A DNA stretch of 52,782 nt from CAISIP01 sp038247175 (GTDB lineage Bacteria > Pseudomonadota > Gammaproteobacteria > Burkholderiales > Burkholderiaceae_C). The position numbers were made by a program, and so were the translations under genes. The DNA is taken from the NCBI GenBank assembly GCA_038247175.1, contig JBBRVD010000004.1, positions 1 to 52,782 on the forward strand, in the 5' to 3' direction. Under the pieces are notes generated by a model. The model was not told where the DNA came from, did not search any database, and worked only from the letters and a program-made list of their open reading frames with translations. This document shows, piece by piece, positions 1 to 8,456 of this stretch (its first letter is position 1; each line of letters begins with the position of its first letter).

Positions 1-186
1 ACCGACGACCGCAGCATTGACGAAGCCTGCGCGGTGGAAGACCACGACGTGGTGATGGTCCCGCGGGGCTACCACCCGGTCGTCGCGCCGCACGGCTACG
101 ACCTGTACTACCTCAACGTGATGGCCGGGCCGAACCGCCTGTGGGTTTTTCGCAACGACCCGGCACATGAATGGATCATCAACTGA
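1..186 (+). CDS. iolB: 5-deoxy-glucuronate isomerase, C-terminal part
   Basis: This is the 3' end of an open frame entering from the left edge; 61 codons remain before TGA. The tail reads VPRGYHPVVAPHGYDLYYL, then NVMAGPNRLW, and ends DPAHEWIIN, which is the characteristic end of IolB. IolB is a cupin-type isomerase that converts 5-deoxy-glucuronate to 2-deoxy-5-keto-gluconate in cytoplasmic myo-inositol catabolism. The start lies outside the window. An inositol-monophosphatase-family gene follows 52 bp downstream on the same strand, so the two may share a transcript, which would fit an inositol theme. The family call is firm because the tail is highly conserved. Confidence 0.85.
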   Translation, partial: TDDRSIDEACAVEDHDVVMVPRGYHPVVAPHGYDLYYLNVMAGPNRLWVFRNDPAHEWIIN

Positions 187-238
187 TCGACCTGCCCGTT
201 CCCGACAACCTACCGCACGACACAATCCAGGATCCTGC

Positions 239-1015
239 ATGACCGAACTGATGACCGCGATCGACGAGATCGTCCGCGCCGGCGGCGCCATGATGCGCCA
301 GGCATTTACCGCGCCAGACAAACCGGCGTATTCGATGAAAGGCCGGCAGGATTACCTGACTGCCACGGACGGCGCCGTCGAGCTGCTGGTGCGCGACGCG
401 ATCGAGACACGTTTTCCCGGCGATGCCGTATTGGGCGAAGAAGGTGGCGGCTCGGTCGATGGCACTCGCTTGTGGATCGTCGACCCGATCGACGGCACCG
501 CCAACTTTGCGCGCCAGATACCGCACTATTGTCTGTCGCTCGGATTGCTGGTCGATGGCCAGCTGGAGGCTGGCGCGATCTACGAGCCCAACCAGGACGA
601 GCTTTTCATCGCCCAGCGCGGCAAGGGCGCCTGGCTCAACGGCCAGCGCATGCAGGTCAGCAGCGTGTCCGAGCTCACGGCGGCCACGGTCGAGATCGGC
701 TGGTCCACCCGGATTCCGGTGCAGACCTACCTGGACATGGTCAGCCGCGCTGCCCACGCCGGATGTTCGGTACGTCGCTCCGGCTCGGGCGCGCTGGGCC
801 TGGCCTATGTCGCCGCAGGACGGATCGACGCGTATGCGGAGGAGCACATCAACTCCTGGGACGTGGCCGGTTCACTGCTGCTGATCACCGAGGCCGGTGG
901 CCGTGTCAACGATTTCTGGGCGCCCGGCGGTATCGCCACGGGCAACCCGATACTGGCGAGCAATGCCGCTCTGGCCCATCAGATGCAGGCGATGTTCGGC
1001 ACGCCGCTGCGCTGA
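239..1015 (+). CDS. inositol monophosphatase family protein
   Basis: A 258-residue cytoplasmic Mg2+-dependent phosphatase of the IMPase/FBPase/CysQ fold. The metal-binding motifs are present: GEEGG at residues 66-70, DPIDGTANF at 82-90, and WDVAGSLLL from 207 with EAGG at 218-221. I start at ATG 239 rather than the longer in-frame ATG at 167, because 167 lies inside the end of iolB and the family normally begins just before this point. It follows iolB and converges with the ABC importer on the other strand. The substrate could be inositol phosphate, another sugar phosphate or a phosphonucleotide; the family motifs do not separate these. The iolB neighbour favours a polyol phosphate, by inference only. 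Confidence 0.85.
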   Translation: MTELMTAIDEIVRAGGAMMRQAFTAPDKPAYSMKGRQDYLTATDGAVELLVRDAIETRFPGDAVLGEEGGGSVDGTRLWIVDPIDGTANFARQIPHYCLSLGLLVDGQLEAGAIYEPNQDELFIAQRGKGAWLNGQRMQVSSVSELTAATVEIGWSTRIPVQTYLDMVSRAAHAGCSVRRSGSGALGLAYVAAGRIDAYAEEHINSWDVAGSLLLITEAGGRVNDFWAPGGIATGNPILASNAALAHQMQAMFGTPLR

Positions 1016-1088
1016 ACGCAGGCGCGTCGCGACAGGTTGCGGCACGTCACGGTGCGTCGTCGCCCGTGGCCTGCAGCGCGACCGCCCA

Positions 1089-2186
1089 TCAGTCGCGCAG
1101 CAACACCACGTCCCCGACCCCGAACCCCAGCGCCACCGAAGTGCCGGCGTCGACCGGATTGTCGGTCTCGACCGCGGTCACGAACAGGTCGCCCAGGACG
1201 GTCTGCACGATGTACTCCATGTGCTCGCCGACATAGGTCGCCTTCTGCACCGTAGCCTCCAGCGCATTCGGACTGCCAGCGGCCTGCAGCGAGACCCGGT
1301 TCGGACGCACTGCCACGTGCCGCTGGCTTGCCGTGCCCTCGCAGGTATTGGTCTGTAATGTCAGCCCGCCGAGCCGCACCATCGCCGGCGCATCGCCGCC
1401 ACCGGCCGATACCACGTCGCACGGCAACACATTGGCCTCGCCGATGAAATCGGCCACGAATCGCGTCTGCGGCAGGTCGTGCAGTTCACGCGGTGTACCG
1501 GTCTGCGCGATGACCGCATTGTTCATCACCACGATGGTGTCGGATACCGCCAGCGCCTCCTCCTGGTCGTGGGTCACATATACGACGGTCAGGCCAAGCG
1601 CCTGTTGCAGGTCGCGGATCTCCTGGCGCACATAGCGCCGCAACTTGGCATCCAGGTTGGACAGCGGCTCATCGAACAGCAGCACCCGCGGCTCGAGCAC
1701 GATGGCGCGCGCTACCGCAACCCGCTGCTGCTGGCCTCCGGAGAGTTCGTTCGGGTAACGTGCAGCCAGTTTGTCCAGGCCGAGTTGCTTGAGCACGTCA
1801 TTCGCCTTGGAGGCAATGACATCCTTGGCGAAGCCCGACATCTTGAGGCCGTAACTGACGTTCTCGAGCACCGTCATGTGTGGAAACAGCGCATACGACT
1901 GAAACACCATCGACACGTCGCGCGCGGTGGCTGGCAGCTTGGTGACATCGTCGTCGCCGATCAGGATGCGGCCACTGGTGGCCATTTCCAGACCGGCGAT
2001 CATGCGCAGCGTGGTGGTCTTGCCGCAACCGGAAGGACCCAGCAGCGTCACCAGCTTGCCGGCCGGAAAGTCCAGCGAAACCTGGTCCACCGCCGCTACC
2101 GTGCTCGTGCCGTAGCGTTTGGTGACCTTGTCGAAGACGACCCGGGCCGGGCCCTTGCTCCGGGTGCTGCGTGTGGACGTGTTCAT
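1089..2186 (-). CDS. ABC transporter ATP-binding protein (FbpC/PhnT/AfuC class)
   Basis: A 365-residue importer ATPase. It has Walker A GPSGCGKTT at residues 50-58, signature LSGGQ at 148-152, Walker B VLLFDEP at 168-174 and the switch histidine in VYVTHDQEEA (H206). A C-terminal TOBE-like regulatory part follows from about residue 260. It is the last gene of a three-gene minus-strand unit: binding protein, fused permease, then this ATPase 37 bp after the permease. It powers uptake by that permease. The class includes ferric, sugar-phosphate and 2-aminoethylphosphonate importers, so automatic annotation as an iron transporter would not be safe. Confidence 0.9.
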   Translation of the reverse strand: MNTSTRSTRSKGPARVVFDKVTKRYGTSTVAAVDQVSLDFPAGKLVTLLGPSGCGKTTTLRMIAGLEMATSGRILIGDDDVTKLPATARDVSMVFQSYALFPHMTVLENVSYGLKMSGFAKDVIASKANDVLKQLGLDKLAARYPNELSGGQQQRVAVARAIVLEPRVLLFDEPLSNLDAKLRRYVRQEIRDLQQALGLTVVYVTHDQEEALAVSDTIVVMNNAVIAQTGTPRELHDLPQTRFVADFIGEANVLPCDVVSAGGGDAPAMVRLGGLTLQTNTCEGTASQRHVAVRPNRVSLQAAGSPNALEATVQKATYVGEHMEYIVQTVLGDLFVTAVETDNPVDAGTSVALGFGVGDVVLLRD

Positions 2187-2223
2187 GCTGTTCCTTCGCC
2201 TTCAGGCCGGCCCCGCGGTTGTC

Positions 2224-4443
2224 TCATGCGCCCCCCGCCATCATGGATGTTTGCGCCCGGCTGTCGCGTCGGCCGAGTTTGCGCTGCCCGACCAGCCATT
2301 GGAAAAGTCCGATGGCCACCAGCATGACGCCGATGAGCACCGTCGAATAGGCAATCGCAACCCCGTATTCATTGTTCTCGACGCGGCCGATGATATAGCT
2401 GGTGGCCATGTCATGGCGCGCACTCACCAGGAAGATCACTGCGCTGACCGCGGTCATGCTGCGCACGAAGCTGTACACCAGCGCCGACAGGATGGCCGGG
2501 CGGATCAGCGGCAGCGTGATGCGCCGGAACGTGGTCCAGGAATTGGCCCCCAGCGTCAGCGAGGCTTCGTCCAGGCTCTTGTCGATCTGCGACAACGACG
2601 CGATGCCCGAGCGCACGCCGACCGGCATGTTGCGAAACACGAAGCAGATCACCAGGATGGCCGCAGTGCCCGTGAGCTCGATCGGCGGCACATTGAAGGC
2701 GATGATGTAACTCACGCCGATCACCGTGCCCGGAATCGCGAAGCTGAGCATGGTGCCGAACTCGAACGCCCGCTTGCCCTTGAAGGTCTGTCGTGTCAGC
2801 AGCCAGGCGGTGATCAGGCCGACGGCGGCCGTGAGCGGCGCCGAGATGGTGGCGATCTGTATCGTGGTCCAGAAGCTGTTCCAGGCCGAACCCTCCCAGC
2901 GCACTCCATACTCGCCGTACGCGATCTTGAAGGCATGCACGTAATGCTTGAACGTCAGCGTGTGATCCAGGCCCCACAGCTGCACGAAACTGCCGTACAC
3001 GATCATCACATAGACGACGATGGTGAACAGGCCCCAGAATGCGGTAATCGCGGTGATCGGCCAGGCGATGCGCCGCGGCAGCGGCGGATGCATGCCGCCA
3101 TCGCCCTTGCCGCTGACCGAGGTGTAAGACCGTCGGCCCAGCCAGCGCTGCTGAAGGTAGAACGCACCGATCGTGTACAGCAGCAGGATGATGGCCAGCA
3201 CCGCGGCACGGCCCTGGTCGTTCTGCGAACCGACGACTGCGAAGAATATCTCGGTCGACAGCACGTTGAAATTGCCGCCCAGCACCAGCGGGTTGCCGAA
3301 ATCGGCCATGCTTTCGATGAATCCCAGCAGAAAGGCATTCGCCAGGCCGGGACGCATCAGCGGCCAGGTGACAGTCTTGAAGGTGTGCCAGCGGCTGGCG
3401 CGCAAGGTCTGCGCCGCCTCTTCCAGCGACGGGCTGATCGCCTCGACGACACCGATCAGCACCAGGAACGCGATCGGGGTGAACGACAGCAGCTGCGCGA
3501 TCAGCACGCCGGTGAAGCCATAAACCCAGCGCGTCGGCTCCAGGCCCAGCTGCTCTGCGACGAATTGCGTGACGTTGCCCGACAGGCCGAAAAGCAAAAT
3601 GAGAGACAGGCCGATCACGAACGGCGGCGTGATGATGGGCAGCAGCGACAACGACTTGAATGCGGAGCGAAATCGCACGCCGGTGCGGGTCAGCACCAGT
3701 GCGAACGCCAAACCCAGCAGCGTTGTCAACACACCAACGGTGATCGCCAGTATCAGCGAATTCCAGGCCACGCCGCAGGTGGTACGGGAATAGAAGCAAC
3801 CGACGCGCCAGATCTTGTCGTCGGTCAGACGCTCGAGGAATGGCGTCAAAGCCCAGCCGCCCTCGGCATCGCGGAAGGGAGTGAGCAGCATCTGCAACAC
3901 CGGGAAACCGATGAACAGCAGCGTCAGTGCAATCACCAGGCCAAGTGAACCCGCAACAAACGAGTCGCCTGAGACAAGGCCTCGCAGTGCCAGCCCCCGG
4001 GTGAGCAGAAACAGGAAGGCGGCACCGGCAACCATGGCGCCGTAACCCATGCCGAACTGGCGCTGGTCGGTCTCGCCAAAAAGTTGCGCCAGCCAGGCCA
4101 GGTTCCAGCCCCGCAGGCCGAACAGGAAACCCTGCGCCAGCATGTAGGCAATGCCGGTCAAGCCCACCGCAGTCAGCAGTCGGGACTGAACCGCTTGCGG
4201 ATACCCGCGCAAGCCCGCCAGCAAGGCAACCAGCCCCAGCGCCCCGATCGGCAGTAGCCAGAGGTTGCGCCCCTGCAGCCACAGGAACAGCGCCGGCGCC
4301 GCATCGCCGGACAGCGGGTACGTCTGCAGCCAGCTGGTGCTCCAGAAGCCGTCCTGGATGGCATACCAGGGCAATACCACCACAGCCAGCACCACGCACA
4401 GCGCCAGGCCAGCGGCCTGGCGGTCCAGGCGAGGAGTCAGCAC
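2224..4443 (-). CDS. ABC transporter permease, two fused inner-membrane domains (FbpB/AfuB class)
   Basis: A 739-residue inner-membrane protein with many hydrophobic segments and two copies of the binding-protein-dependent permease fold. The coupling-loop motifs lie around EEAAQTLRASRWHTF and, in the second half, DEASLTLGANSWTTF. One chain therefore supplies both membrane halves, as in FbpB, AfuB and related importers. It is longer than the roughly 550 residues of simple FbpB proteins. The extra length is an N-terminal hydrophobic block of about 190 residues, as found in some AfuB-like members. It lies 36 bp downstream of the binding-protein gene in the same unit. Confidence 0.88.
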   Translation of the reverse strand: MLTPRLDRQAAGLALCVVLAVVVLPWYAIQDGFWSTSWLQTYPLSGDAAPALFLWLQGRNLWLLPIGALGLVALLAGLRGYPQAVQSRLLTAVGLTGIAYMLAQGFLFGLRGWNLAWLAQLFGETDQRQFGMGYGAMVAGAAFLFLLTRGLALRGLVSGDSFVAGSLGLVIALTLLFIGFPVLQMLLTPFRDAEGGWALTPFLERLTDDKIWRVGCFYSRTTCGVAWNSLILAITVGVLTTLLGLAFALVLTRTGVRFRSAFKSLSLLPIITPPFVIGLSLILLFGLSGNVTQFVAEQLGLEPTRWVYGFTGVLIAQLLSFTPIAFLVLIGVVEAISPSLEEAAQTLRASRWHTFKTVTWPLMRPGLANAFLLGFIESMADFGNPLVLGGNFNVLSTEIFFAVVGSQNDQGRAAVLAIILLLYTIGAFYLQQRWLGRRSYTSVSGKGDGGMHPPLPRRIAWPITAITAFWGLFTIVVYVMIVYGSFVQLWGLDHTLTFKHYVHAFKIAYGEYGVRWEGSAWNSFWTTIQIATISAPLTAAVGLITAWLLTRQTFKGKRAFEFGTMLSFAIPGTVIGVSYIIAFNVPPIELTGTAAILVICFVFRNMPVGVRSGIASLSQIDKSLDEASLTLGANSWTTFRRITLPLIRPAILSALVYSFVRSMTAVSAVIFLVSARHDMATSYIIGRVENNEYGVAIAYSTVLIGVMLVAIGLFQWLVGQRKLGRRDSRAQTSMMAGGA

Positions 4444-4479
4444 GTGTGCGCGTGTCGTCGGTGAGCCGTGCGCGTCAGC

Positions 4480-5505
4480 TTAACGCGGCAGCGAGCCGAT
4501 TTCGTCGTCCCATTTCTTGAGCAGGCGCTTGCGCTCGGCGGACGAACCGTACTTGACGAAGTCATAGTTGATCAGCTTGATCTTCTTGAGGTCTGGCGCC
4601 TTGGGCGAGGTCTTGGCGGACTTGTTCGATGGCACCTGGAACGACTTGACCTCCTGGGCCTTGCTCTGAAACTCGGCCTCGAGCGCGAAGTCGTAGAACT
4701 TCTTGGCGTTTTCCAGGTTGCGCGCGCCCTGCACGATGCTCATGGAGCCAATTTCGTAGCCAGTGCCTTCGCACGGAATCACGGTCTTGATCGGAAAACC
4801 GGCGTCGGCCACCGCGACCGCGTCGTGCGCGAACACGATTCCGATGACCGTCTCGCCAGCGCCTGCTGCCTTGATCGGCGCCGAGCCCGACTTGGTGTAC
4901 TGGTTCACATTGGCGTTCATCGCCTTGAGGAACTTGAACGCCTCGTCTTCGCCGAAGAGCTGCACCAGCGTGGCGAGCAAGGTGTAAGCCGTGCCCGACG
5001 AATTCGGGTTGGCAACCTGGATCTTGCCCTTGTAGACCGGCTTGATCAGGTCCTTCCAGCACTTGGGCTCGGGCAGGCCCTGCTTCTTGAGCAGTTCGGT
5101 GTTGTAACCGTATCCCAGGGCACCGGAATAAATGCCAACGGTGCGCACCTTGGACGCCAGCGCCTGGCTGTTGGCCCAGTCATTCAACTGGTTGCGCATG
5201 GGAGACGAGTAGGCCTGCGTCAGGCCCTCTTCCGCCGCCTGCAGATGCGGGTCGCCGGTGCCGCCCCACCAGATATCCCCCTTCGGATTGGACGACTCGG
5301 CCTTGATCTGGGCATAGGTTTCGCCTGAGCTCTTGCGCGTCATGTCGACCTGGATGCCGGTCTTTTTCTCGAACTCGGTCTTGGCCTGCTGGCACCAGGC
5401 GGCGTCGGAGCTGCAATACAGCGTCAAGCGGCCCTGGGCGAACGATGAAGCCGTCGAAAAGCCCAGCAGCAGGGCCAGCAAACCAGATACAGGTGTCAAA
5501 CGCAT
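4480..5505 (-). CDS. ABC transporter periplasmic substrate-binding protein (AfuA/FbpA/PhnS-like)
   Basis: A 341-residue periplasmic binding protein. ATG 5505 is chosen because GGAGAC lies just upstream and a signal peptide follows at once, ending near SSFAQG. The mature part begins RLTLYCSSDAAWCQ and carries WGGTGDPH, GALGYGYNTELL and VANPNSSGTAYTLL, typical of the type-2 fold shared by ferric, hexose-phosphate and aminoethylphosphonate binders. I see no reliable tyrosine pair of the FbpA iron site, so a phosphorylated or phosphonate ligand is at least as likely as iron. It is the first gene of the importer unit. A Pho-box-like array lies about 50 bp upstream. Confidence 0.85.
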   Translation of the reverse strand: MRLTPVSGLLALLLGFSTASSFAQGRLTLYCSSDAAWCQQAKTEFEKKTGIQVDMTRKSSGETYAQIKAESSNPKGDIWWGGTGDPHLQAAEEGLTQAYSSPMRNQLNDWANSQALASKVRTVGIYSGALGYGYNTELLKKQGLPEPKCWKDLIKPVYKGKIQVANPNSSGTAYTLLATLVQLFGEDEAFKFLKAMNANVNQYTKSGSAPIKAAGAGETVIGIVFAHDAVAVADAGFPIKTVIPCEGTGYEIGSMSIVQGARNLENAKKFYDFALEAEFQSKAQEVKSFQVPSNKSAKTSPKAPDLKKIKLINYDFVKYGSSAERKRLLKKWDDEIGSLPR

Positions 5506-5553
5506 GATTGTCTCCAAAGGCTGCGCGCCGGAACGGCCCGGCAAACCGTAAAA

Positions 5554-5582
5554 CTGTCAACGAACGGTAATGAAACCGTCAC
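5554..5582 (+). promoter_or_regulatory. Pho-box-like triple repeat upstream of the importer
   Basis: Three 7-bp units sit at an exact 11-bp period on the plus strand: CTGTCAA at 5554, CGGTAAT at 5565 and CCGTCAC at 5576, with A-rich 4-bp spacers CGAA and GAAA. They match the PhoB consensus CTGTCAT at 6, 5 and 5 of 7 positions. On the minus strand, in the direction of the importer genes, the same DNA contains TTGACAG. The orientation is opposite to that usual for PhoB activation of a minus-strand gene, which lowers confidence. Confidence 0.4.
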
Positions 5583-5680
5583 ATGAGGTCAATGCGTGTA
5601 AACCAGCATAAGGGCAACGAAAAATAACATTCCCGGCTGGCGCGACTGGCGCAAAGCTCCCGCTGCCGCCCCGCTGGCAC

Positions 5681-6721
5681 TCATGCGGAAGTTGTGGTGA
5701 AGGCAACCAGCTGCTGCAACTTGGCCTTGGCCGCGCCCGACTCGATCGCCGCCAAGGCCTTGGCGATTCCGGCCTCGATCGAGTCGGTCAGGTTGGCCGC
5801 GTAGAGCGCAGCGCCAGCGTTGAGAATCACGATGTCGCGCGGCGCGCCTGCTTGGTTGTCCAGCACACCCAGCAGCATCGCCTTGGACTCCTCGGCGGTT
5901 TCGACCTTCAGCGCGCGGTTGCTGGCCATCACCATGCCGAAATCCTCCGGATGAACCTCGTACTCGGTGATCTCACCGTCCTTGAGCTCGCCGATCATGG
6001 TGGCCGCGCCCAGGCTGACCTCGTCCATGCCATCGCGGCCATACACCACGATCGCGTGTTCGCAACCCAGCCGTTGCAACGCGCGCACCTGAATGCCGAC
6101 CAGGTCCGGATGGAACACGCCCATCAGGATGTTGGGCGCGCCGGCCGGGTTGGTCAGAGGCCCGAGCAGGTTGAAGATCGTCCGCACGCCCAGTTCCTTG
6201 CGTACCGGCGCCACGTTCTTCATCGCCGGATGGTGATTGGGGGCAAACATGAAACCCAGACCGATCGTCTCAATGCAGCGGGCGATTGCCTCGGGCGACA
6301 GGTGGATGTTCACACCCAGTGCCTCCATCACGTCGGCGCTGCCGCTCTTGCTGCTGACGCTGCGTCCGCCATGTTTGCTCACCTTGGCGCCCGCCGCCGC
6401 GGCAACGAACATCGAACAGGTGGAGATGTTGAAGGTATGCGAGCCGTCGCCACCGGTGCCGACGATGTCCACCAGGTGGGCCCGGTCCCGGACATGCACC
6501 TTGGTCGAGAACTCGCGCATCACCTGGGCTGCAGCCGTTATCTCGCCGATGGTTTCCTTCTTGACCCGCAAGCCGGTGATCAGCGCGGCCATCATCACCG
6601 GCGACATCTCGCCACTCATGATCTGTCGCACCACGTGCAGCATTTCGTCATGGAAGATCTCGCGGTGCTCGATGGTGCGCACCAGGGCTTCCTGGGCACT
6701 GATCTTGGTGGTGGTCGGCAT
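5681..6721 (-). CDS. trpD: anthranilate phosphoribosyltransferase
   Basis: A 346-residue cytoplasmic enzyme that joins anthranilate and phosphoribosyl pyrophosphate in the second step of tryptophan synthesis. Diagnostic motifs are GTGGDGSHTFN from residue 88, KHGGRSVSSKSGSAD from 116, and FAPNHHPAMKNVAPVRKELG in the middle. Length is normal. It is the last gene of the trpE-trpG-ltaE-trpD unit, 30 bp after the threonine aldolase. trpC, its usual next neighbour in this group, is absent: the next gene on this strand is the importer binding protein about 175 bp further on. Confidence 0.95.
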   Translation of the reverse strand: MPTTTKISAQEALVRTIEHREIFHDEMLHVVRQIMSGEMSPVMMAALITGLRVKKETIGEITAAAQVMREFSTKVHVRDRAHLVDIVGTGGDGSHTFNISTCSMFVAAAAGAKVSKHGGRSVSSKSGSADVMEALGVNIHLSPEAIARCIETIGLGFMFAPNHHPAMKNVAPVRKELGVRTIFNLLGPLTNPAGAPNILMGVFHPDLVGIQVRALQRLGCEHAIVVYGRDGMDEVSLGAATMIGELKDGEITEYEVHPEDFGMVMASNRALKVETAEESKAMLLGVLDNQAGAPRDIVILNAGAALYAANLTDSIEAGIAKALAAIESGAAKAKLQQLVAFTTTSA

Positions 6722-6751
6722 GGGTGTCTCCTCGAATAGCCCGATTTCAGT

Positions 6752-7798
6752 TCATCTGGTGCAAAACGCCGCCATCGCGTCGATGGCACGTTGCACGCCA
6801 GCGCGGTCCACGTCCAGATGCGTGACGAAACGCAGCCGATACAGCCCCGAGGCCAGCACGCCGTGTGTCCTCAGGAACGGGATCAGATCACCGGCCCTTT
6901 CGCGCGCGCCATCGACCAGGTCGATGAAAACGATATTGGTATCCGGACTCTCGACCTGCAGACCGGCAATGCCCTGCAGACCGCGCGCCAGTTGCTGCGC
7001 CAGCGCATGGTCCTGCGCCATCCGGTCCACATGGTGGTCCAGCGCATGGATGCCTGCCGCCGCCAGCAAGCCGGCCTGGCGCATGCCGCCGCCGGCCATC
7101 TTGCGGATCCGCACAGCGCGCCGGATCAGCGCGCGGCTGCCGCACAACACCGAACCCACCGGCGTGCCCAGGCCCTTGCTCAGACAGACCGAGACGCTGT
7201 CGAAACACTGCGCAATATGCCGCGCCTCGGTGCGCGGGTCGGAATCGCTGCGTGCCGCCTGCGCGACCGCGGCATTGAACAGGCGCGCGCCATCGAGATG
7301 GCGCAGCAGGCCACGCGTTCGCGCCAGTGCCGTGGCCTGCTGCAGATAGTCAAACGGCAACACATGGCCGCCCCAGGTGTTCTCCAGCGCCAGCAGCCGC
7401 GTGACGGCAAAATGCGCGTCGTCGGGCTTGATCGCGGCCGCGATGTCGTCCAGAGCCAGCGTGCCGTCGCTCTGGTTGTTCAGCGGCTGCGGCTGCACGC
7501 TGCCGAACACCGCGGCGCCGCCGCCTTCCCAGCGATAGCTGTGGGCCATCTGGCCGACGATGTATTCGTCACCGCGCTCGCAGTGCCCCAGGATGGCACA
7601 CAGGTTGCCCTGGGTTCCGGTGGCCACGAACAACGCGGCCTCGAAACCCAGCATGTCGGCCAGCTTGTCCTGCAGCGCATTGACGCTGGGATCTTCGCCA
7701 TACACATCGTCACCGAGCGGGGCGGCCATCATTGCCGCGCGCATCGCCGGCGTCGGTTGTGTCACGGTGTCGCTGCGCAGGTCAACGGTTGGATTCAT
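6752..7798 (-). CDS. ltaE: low-specificity L-threonine aldolase
   Basis: A 348-residue PLP enzyme of the threonine aldolase/beta-eliminating lyase family. It splits threonine or allo-threonine to glycine and acetaldehyde, and acts on other beta-hydroxy amino acids. The start at ATG 7798 has GGAGG upstream and gives the typical N-terminus VDLRSDTVTQPTPAM. Other marks are GDDVYGEDP at 29-37, HLDGAR (D169) and the PLP-lysine region SVCLSKGLGTPVGS (K208). It lies between trpG (73 bp upstream) and trpD (30 bp downstream), same strand. That is not the usual partner set of a trp operon, and no residue suggests a role in tryptophan synthesis. Confidence 0.9.
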   Translation of the reverse strand: MNPTVDLRSDTVTQPTPAMRAAMMAAPLGDDVYGEDPSVNALQDKLADMLGFEAALFVATGTQGNLCAILGHCERGDEYIVGQMAHSYRWEGGGAAVFGSVQPQPLNNQSDGTLALDDIAAAIKPDDAHFAVTRLLALENTWGGHVLPFDYLQQATALARTRGLLRHLDGARLFNAAVAQAARSDSDPRTEARHIAQCFDSVSVCLSKGLGTPVGSVLCGSRALIRRAVRIRKMAGGGMRQAGLLAAAGIHALDHHVDRMAQDHALAQQLARGLQGIAGLQVESPDTNIVFIDLVDGARERAGDLIPFLRTHGVLASGLYRLRFVTHLDVDRAGVQRAIDAMAAFCTR

Positions 7799-7871
7799 GC
7801 AGTGCCTCCAATAGGGCTGGCGCCACGGGCGGCGCGTGGAACGGGGATCGGGAGCCGGACGGGCGCGCCGG

Positions 7872-8456
7872 TCATGACAGGAAATTGCGGAGCATCGCGT
7901 GGCCGTGTTCAGACAGGATGGACTCCGGATGGAACTGTACGCCCTCAAGCCGGACAGCGTTCGCCAGCCCGACATGCCGCACGCCCATGATCTCGCCGTC
8001 GTCGGTCCATGCGGTCACTGCCAGTTCCCGCGGGCAACTCGCGCGCTCGATCGCCAGCGAGTGGTATCGGTTGACCGTGAACTGTCGCGGCAGCCCGCTG
8101 AACACGCCCGACTGCGTGGTCGTGATGAGCGAGGTCTTGCCATGCATGAGCTGACGGGCGCGCACGATGTTGCCTCCCATCGCGGCTCCAATACTCTGGT
8201 GGCCCAGGCACACACCCAGGATCGGCAACTTGCCCATGAAGTGCCGGATCGCCGATACCGAGATGCCGGCCTCGGCGGGCGAGCAGGGTCCGGGTGATAC
8301 GACCAGCCGGTCCGGTGCGCGCCCGGCAATGCCGTCGATCGTGATCTCATCGTTGCGAAACACCTCCACCTTCGCTCCGAGTTCACCCAGATACTGGACG
8401 ATGTTGTAGGTGAAGCTGTCGTAGTTGTCGATCATCAGGATCCGGACAGGATTCAT
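7872..8456 (-). CDS. trpG: anthranilate synthase component II (glutamine amidotransferase)
   Basis: A 194-residue class I glutamine amidotransferase that supplies ammonia to TrpE. The catalytic Cys is in GVCLGHQS (C83), and His and Glu are in VQFHPES (H176, E178). The N-terminus MIDNYDSFTYNIVQYL is typical of TrpG/PabA. ATG 8456 overlaps the TGA of trpE by four bases (ATGA), implying translational coupling. As in many bacteria it may also serve para-aminobenzoate synthase. The trpE partnership makes the trp role the primary one. Confidence 0.95.
   Translation of the reverse strand: MNPVRILMIDNYDSFTYNIVQYLGELGAKVEVFRNDEITIDGIAGRAPDRLVVSPGPCSPAEAGISVSAIRHFMGKLPILGVCLGHQSIGAAMGGNIVRARQLMHGKTSLITTTQSGVFSGLPRQFTVNRYHSLAIERASCPRELAVTAWTDDGEIMGVRHVGLANAVRLEGVQFHPESILSEHGHAMLRNFLS

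Noticed and set aside
2119..3948. 609-codon open frame on the plus strand opposite the permease gene
   Set aside because: Its product is rich in Arg, His, Gln and Asp with no domain, as expected for an antisense shadow of GC-rich code. The permease on the other strand is clear.
1089..5505. Calling the importer a ferric iron transporter
   Set aside because: Sequence class alone does not separate iron from sugar-phosphate or phosphonate importers, and the neighbours and Pho-like sites favour a phosphorus compound.
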